DNA of 64,000 bases from a virus, in IMG/VR virus record IMGVR_UViG_3300009430_000004, positions 1 to 64,000 of that record. One strand, given 5' to 3'. How positions within the stretch are numbered: the stretch's first letter is position 1; the number at the start of each line of letters is the position of its first letter. The position numbers and the translations under genes are program-made. Below are positions 60,586-64,000 of the stretch, one piece after another. Under the pieces are notes generated by a model, which saw only the letters and a list, made by a program, of their open reading frames with translations, ran no database searches and was not told where the DNA came from.

Positions 60586-61830
60586 ATGGCAGAAGGTACA
60601 CCTAATGTAATGCAATTTTATAGATATAATGTGGATTCATTTGATATTATCTTTCCTAATGACCCTAATCCTGTAAATATGGACCCTAAGCAAATTACAG
60701 TAATATCATTAGAGAGAGATTTTGATAATGATTATTTCCCTATATTAAGGGTTAACATGACAATGGACCCAAATTTATATTTTAAAATTTTAAGTAATAA
60801 ACTTGGCGTTAAAATAAGAATGAGAATGCAGAAATCTATATTTGATGCTAAGAAAGCTTTTAGATTTAAGCGAGATGTATTTAATGATGTTTTCAGTGTA
60901 TTTATAGACGATAATACTCCGAATATAGATAAGAATCAACAAAAGACCTCTAAGGAAACTGAGAAATCTCAGAAGACCCCAAGAGACCTTAATAATGAAG
61001 TTAGTTTCTATTTATTCAAGGAGAGTGATTTACTGAACTCTAAAAAAATAATCAATGCTGTATTATCTAGTGCTAGTCTTGTTGATGCTGTAACATACTG
61101 CTTATCAACATCTGGTTTTAATAGAGTATTAATGTCACCATTTGATAATAGAGGTTCAGTTAAAGAGTTAGTATTGCCCCCTTTGACTGTATTGGGAGAA
61201 TTATTGTATCTTGAGCAACAGTATGGTTTCTATAATAAAGGCTCGTTGATTTTTTTTGATGTTGATGCATCTTATATAATTGATAGAAATCCTACATGTA
61301 CTGCATACCGTAGAGATGAGTTTAGACAAACTATCTTTACAATTAAAGACCCTACAAATGCACATTCATTCAATCCTGGTAGTTTAATAAATGAAAAAGA
61401 AAAAAGATTCTTTATCAATGTGACACCAGGTTCAATCAATATGTATAATGATTCTATAATCAATGACCAAATAGACGGCAATAACCTTATTACCATAAAC
61501 CCTTATAGTGGTACAGTGAAGACTATAAATAGTAATGCTATTCAAAGAGGCGGTGGATCATACAAAATATTGGTTAATAGATATAATAACAATTTTATCA
61601 ATGAAGCTGAGGCTCATAGGCGTAGAGAGAATGGTAATGTGGTACATGTCAGTCTTAATGATTTTGACATAGAATCACTTAGTCCTAATAAGGAATTTAT
61701 ATTCTTATTTCAAGATACTGAGATAAATAAGTCTCATAGTGGTAATTACAGAATAAGCAAATCAGTGGTCACATTTGGCAAATCTGGAGAAGAATTTATA
61801 ATAACTGGGTTTGCAGAGTTTAAAAAATGA
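60586..61830 (+). CDS. Baseplate/tail hub-like structural protein
   Basis: 414 residues, beta-rich. ITVISLERDFDNDYFPILRV then a TMDPNLYFKIL segment near 40-70 is a pattern seen in baseplate or hub-type proteins of large Gram-positive myophages, and the C terminus ends in a regular beta repeat (NYRISKSVVTFGKSGEEFII). A Lys/Gln/Thr linker is at 125-145. Site AGAGAGGTG. The assignment is by overall resemblance and could be another tail component. Confidence 0.6.
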   Translation: MAEGTPNVMQFYRYNVDSFDIIFPNDPNPVNMDPKQITVISLERDFDNDYFPILRVNMTMDPNLYFKILSNKLGVKIRMRMQKSIFDAKKAFRFKRDVFNDVFSVFIDDNTPNIDKNQQKTSKETEKSQKTPRDLNNEVSFYLFKESDLLNSKKIINAVLSSASLVDAVTYCLSTSGFNRVLMSPFDNRGSVKELVLPPLTVLGELLYLEQQYGFYNKGSLIFFDVDASYIIDRNPTCTAYRRDEFRQTIFTIKDPTNAHSFNPGSLINEKEKRFFINVTPGSINMYNDSIINDQIDGNNLITINPYSGTVKTINSNAIQRGGGSYKILVNRYNNNFINEAEAHRRRENGNVVHVSLNDFDIESLSPNKEFIFLFQDTEINKSHSGNYRISKSVVTFGKSGEEFIITGFAEFKK

Positions 61831-61861
61831 TATGGATAGAGTTAATCTCTATCCATATCAT
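61827..61861. terminator. Bidirectional hairpin terminator
   Basis: 15-bp perfect stem ATGATATGGATAGAG with TTAAT loop; includes the stop of the plus-strand gene and serves the convergent minus-strand gene. Confidence 0.92.
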
Positions 61862-61862
61862 C

Positions 61863-63047
61863 TTATTTTTTTACCTTATCTTTAACTTTATTTACTACTG
61901 TTTCAGCAGCTCCAGCTACTCCAGTTTTCTTTTCCCCTTCTACTTTAGGGGTAGCTCCTGGGTCATTACTGATTCCTTTTCCAGCTTCATTTACAATACC
62001 CTTAAGAGCATTGAGATATGCTGAAAACTTTTCTTCCAATACTGTCATTAATGCTGATATACTTAATTGATATATCTGCATTGCATTCTTAGCAAATGAT
62101 AGTTGGTCAGAATTCAATTTACTATATGTCTGTTTTATATCATCTGTTTCCTTTTGGTTAGCATCACCCTTATTAACAACTTCAACTTTGGTTGGTTGTT
62201 TGGAAGCATCTAGAACCTTAGGTTCTTCCTTTTTAGGCTCTTCCTTGGCAGGTGCTTCAGCTTCTAATACTATAAAGTTATCACAGTATTTAAGCTCAGT
62301 TTCAGAATATAATGAATTCTCAACCAAGCAGAAACTTTCTTTTGCTGCGATATTCTTTATCATACCTTCAATTGTTTTAATTTCTTTTTCAGCCTTATTC
62401 ATTAATCCCTGAATGAACGGCTCTATGTCCTTACCATAATTATAGCAATAGTTTTTGAATTCTTTTACTAGTCTCTCTAAATTAGGACCCTCGAGAGCAA
62501 CAGGCTTAATAGGTCCTTTAGGTTGACCACATCTATAGGTATTTTTTAATCCTATAGTAAGATCTCCGTTCTCATCCAGATAATTAGACAATAATTCAGA
62601 TTTTAACTTGTTCATATCTGAATAAGTTTCTTTAGACTTAGGATTAGTTGCAGCAGACCTGATTTTGGTCTCAACGGCAGATGCAACATCTCTCATTTTC
62701 TCCATAGGCATTTCCCAATAAGGTAATGCACTTATCTTAAGGTCTGCATAGTTTATCTTATCAAGCTTATTAAAGTTATTATCCATCCATTCCTTGTTGG
62801 ATTCAAAAAGGCTCTTAGCCTTTCCTTTAAACACATTAATTAGTCTTTGAAAGAATGATTTGATTCGTTCCCATAAACTTTCAGTTTTAGCATTAGTTTG
62901 AGTACCAACTTCTTCAAGAAGAATGTGATGGTCTTCCAAACATGCTATCATGAATTCCGACTCGGCTTCCATTCTTTCAAACAGGATTTCATTGAATTCC
63001 TTGTTGAAGAGTATATGTTTAGCGGTTACTTCCATACAGTAATCCAT
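61863..63047 (-). CDS. Helical virion-type protein with amphipathic segment
   Basis: 394 residues, unrecognised. N-terminal 50 acidic with HILLEEVG (possible LLE cleavage), then amphipathic SLWERIKSFFQRLINVFKGK, helical middle, a Pro/Lys/Glu linker (APAKEEPKKEEPKVLD near 265-280) and a lysine-rich tail. Similar in plan to the next gene (63065), whose N terminus has a FIDSVIRFFKNLMKRF segment: both look like internal head proteins that interact with membrane or DNA after processing. Site AAAGGAGTG. Function unknown. Confidence 0.75.
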   Translation of the reverse strand: MDYCMEVTAKHILFNKEFNEILFERMEAESEFMIACLEDHHILLEEVGTQTNAKTESLWERIKSFFQRLINVFKGKAKSLFESNKEWMDNNFNKLDKINYADLKISALPYWEMPMEKMRDVASAVETKIRSAATNPKSKETYSDMNKLKSELLSNYLDENGDLTIGLKNTYRCGQPKGPIKPVALEGPNLERLVKEFKNYCYNYGKDIEPFIQGLMNKAEKEIKTIEGMIKNIAAKESFCLVENSLYSETELKYCDNFIVLEAEAPAKEEPKKEEPKVLDASKQPTKVEVVNKGDANQKETDDIKQTYSKLNSDQLSFAKNAMQIYQLSISALMTVLEEKFSAYLNALKGIVNEAGKGISNDPGATPKVEGEKKTGVAGAAETVVNKVKDKVKK

Positions 63048-63064
63048 TTATATTCACTCCTTTC

Positions 63065-64000
63065 TTAATTTTCTTTCTTCTCTTCTTCTTTTTTATGAGT
63101 CATTGACTTTCTAACTATCACTCTATATAGCTTTAATGCTTCTTTAAGAGCATTAACTTTCTCAACCATTGCTGTTACACAGATATTACCAAGCTCTTTA
63201 GCTTGAGTAAACTTAAAGTTATAGAAAGTATTTATCTTCTCAAGGTCACTAAATGCATAATTCTTCTCAACTTTATTACCAGTATTTTTAATACCATAAC
63301 CACTTTCTTTCTTTTCAATCTTATTCATACCTATGGTCTTATTATTACCCTTGTAATATACACTGGCACTCTTTTCGAAGAATAACTTCATACTGTCTAT
63401 AAGAGCCATTACTTTGTCTCTTTCTTTAACAGCATCATTATATAATTTCTTCGTGTGAGGATAATCGTTGATTATCTTAGTAAGGTATGATTTCTTAACT
63501 TCAATATCTGTTTCCTCATCCTCACCTTTTCTATATAGCTTTCTAGCAGTCTTAACAAATTCGTCTTCTTCTATCTCACCTGACATACCAAGCACATATG
63601 CTCTTAATTTATTCATTTGAGTTGAAGCAACGTATTTATCCTTTTCTTTAATTATGTCACCTTTCTTCTTTCCGTCTAACTGCTCAAGTTCACTGTTGTA
63701 GTCACTAATTATGGCATCTATCTTATCAAGCCTAGGAATACTATCTTGGAATACATAATCATACCCCTTGATAGTGAAGTCTGGATCTAACTTCTGAAGA
63801 TGGTCCTTATATTTAGTTAGGAACGCATCAAAGTCACCGAGATAAGCGTTGATAATCATAAATACTTTCTTCATGAATTCAGTGAACCTTTTCATGAGGT
63901 TTTTGAAGAATCTTATTACAGAATCAATAAAGTCGCCGAATCCTTCTGTAAGTATTTCAAGGCTCTGTTCTTTCATTGATAAATGAGTAACTTGAATATG
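63065..64000 (-). CDS. Helical virion-type protein with LTE|G site (5' end at window edge)
   Basis: At least 303 residues from ATG 63976, but that ATG has no ribosome site and the frame stays open to base 64000, so the gene probably begins outside the window. Close to that ATG is SLEILTE|GFGDFIDS, a match to the (L/I)xE|G processing rule, followed by an amphipathic basic helix (FFKNLMKRFTEFMKKVF), a long helical body (YNSELEQLDGKKKGDIIKEK), and a Lys/Glu tail. Stop is 17 bp before the gene ending at 63047, with which it forms an operon. Family not recognised. Confidence 0.75.
   Translation of the reverse strand, partial: HIQVTHLSMKEQSLEILTEGFGDFIDSVIRFFKNLMKRFTEFMKKVFMIINAYLGDFDAFLTKYKDHLQKLDPDFTIKGYDYVFQDSIPRLDKIDAIISDYNSELEQLDGKKKGDIIKEKDKYVASTQMNKLRAYVLGMSGEIEEDEFVKTARKLYRKGEDEETDIEVKKSYLTKIINDYPHTKKLYNDAVKERDKVMALIDSMKLFFEKSASVYYKGNNKTIGMNKIEKKESGYGIKNTGNKVEKNYAFSDLEKINTFYNFKFTQAKELGNICVTAMVEKVNALKEALKLYRVIVRKSMTHKKEEEKKEN

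Noticed and set aside
1-64000. tRNA genes, CRISPR arrays, insertion sequences or attachment sites
   Set aside because: Looked for tRNA arms, regularly spaced repeats, transposase motifs and long direct repeats; none found by eye.
1-64000. Stop-codon reassignment as in some large gut phages
   Set aside because: TAA, TAG and TGA all end ordinary genes here (for example TGA inside GTGA overlaps), and no gene needs readthrough.

Overview
This window is a stretch of an AT-rich (roughly one-third G+C), densely coded genome of a large contractile-tailed phage (jumbo myovirus). The hallmark proteins visible are a portal, tail tube, tail sheath, large terminase, HK97-type capsid, T4 gp21-type prohead protease and a gp25-like baseplate wedge protein. 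Genes use strong AGGAGG-type ribosome sites, ATG/GTG/TTG starts and all three standard stops. No tRNA, CRISPR array or insertion sequence was seen. The Shine-Dalgarno strength, base composition and a Tad1-like protein of a type known from Clostridia point to a Firmicutes, probably clostridial, host; that is inference.

Layout. 1-17.4 kb is the head/tail morphogenesis block: portal (+), then on the minus strand tube, sheath, three unassigned proteins, terminase, a zinc metallopeptidase, capsid, an acidic core-like protein and a membrane-domain protein, with the prohead protease divergent, followed by an HD-domain protein. 17.4-22.5 kb (minus) is accessory: SF2 helicase, radical SAM/SPASM-like enzyme, a stand-alone ClpX zinc-domain lookalike, a Tad1/Acb2-family anti-defence protein split by a frameshift, two tiny membrane proteins, and a PP-loop (QueC-like) ATPase whose catalytic loop is also split by a frameshift. 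22.5-24.5 kb encodes the C-terminal half of a phage multisubunit RNA polymerase beta' chain; the N-terminal half lies 19 kb away (43.8-45.4 kb).

26.4-40.0 kb (plus) is the replication block: a family B DNA polymerase piece, an AAA+ ATPase, a run of small unknown genes, a GroEL-like chaperonin, and a zinc-finger/Toprim primase. 40.3-42.3 kb holds a structural protein and two low-complexity proteins. 42.3-43.8 kb is a 1.4 kb gene-free interval bounded by terminators that looks like a minus-strand transcription unit without long ORFs. 45.4-48.9 kb (minus) is tail/baseplate assembly. 49-64 kb mixes a zinc-finger/PD-(D/E)XK/papain-like fusion, a full methyl-accepting chemotaxis receptor, an SH3-GH73 cell-wall hydrolase, probable virion proteins, a protease-fold paralogue that may be catalytically dead, a hub-like protein, and two amphipathic-helix proteins at the right edge.

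Regulation. Almost every transcription-unit end carries a strong hairpin terminator, many shared by convergent genes. A recurring AT-only element (core TATATATTAT) lies upstream of genes on both strands and is the best candidate for a phage promoter. Three minus-strand genes share an almost identical leader (GTGGGAGGA followed by TTAAATC). Several head proteins carry (L/I)xE|(A/G) sites near the N terminus, matching the T4-type prohead protease rule. Two genes, the portal at the left edge and the last gene at the right edge, run off the window.
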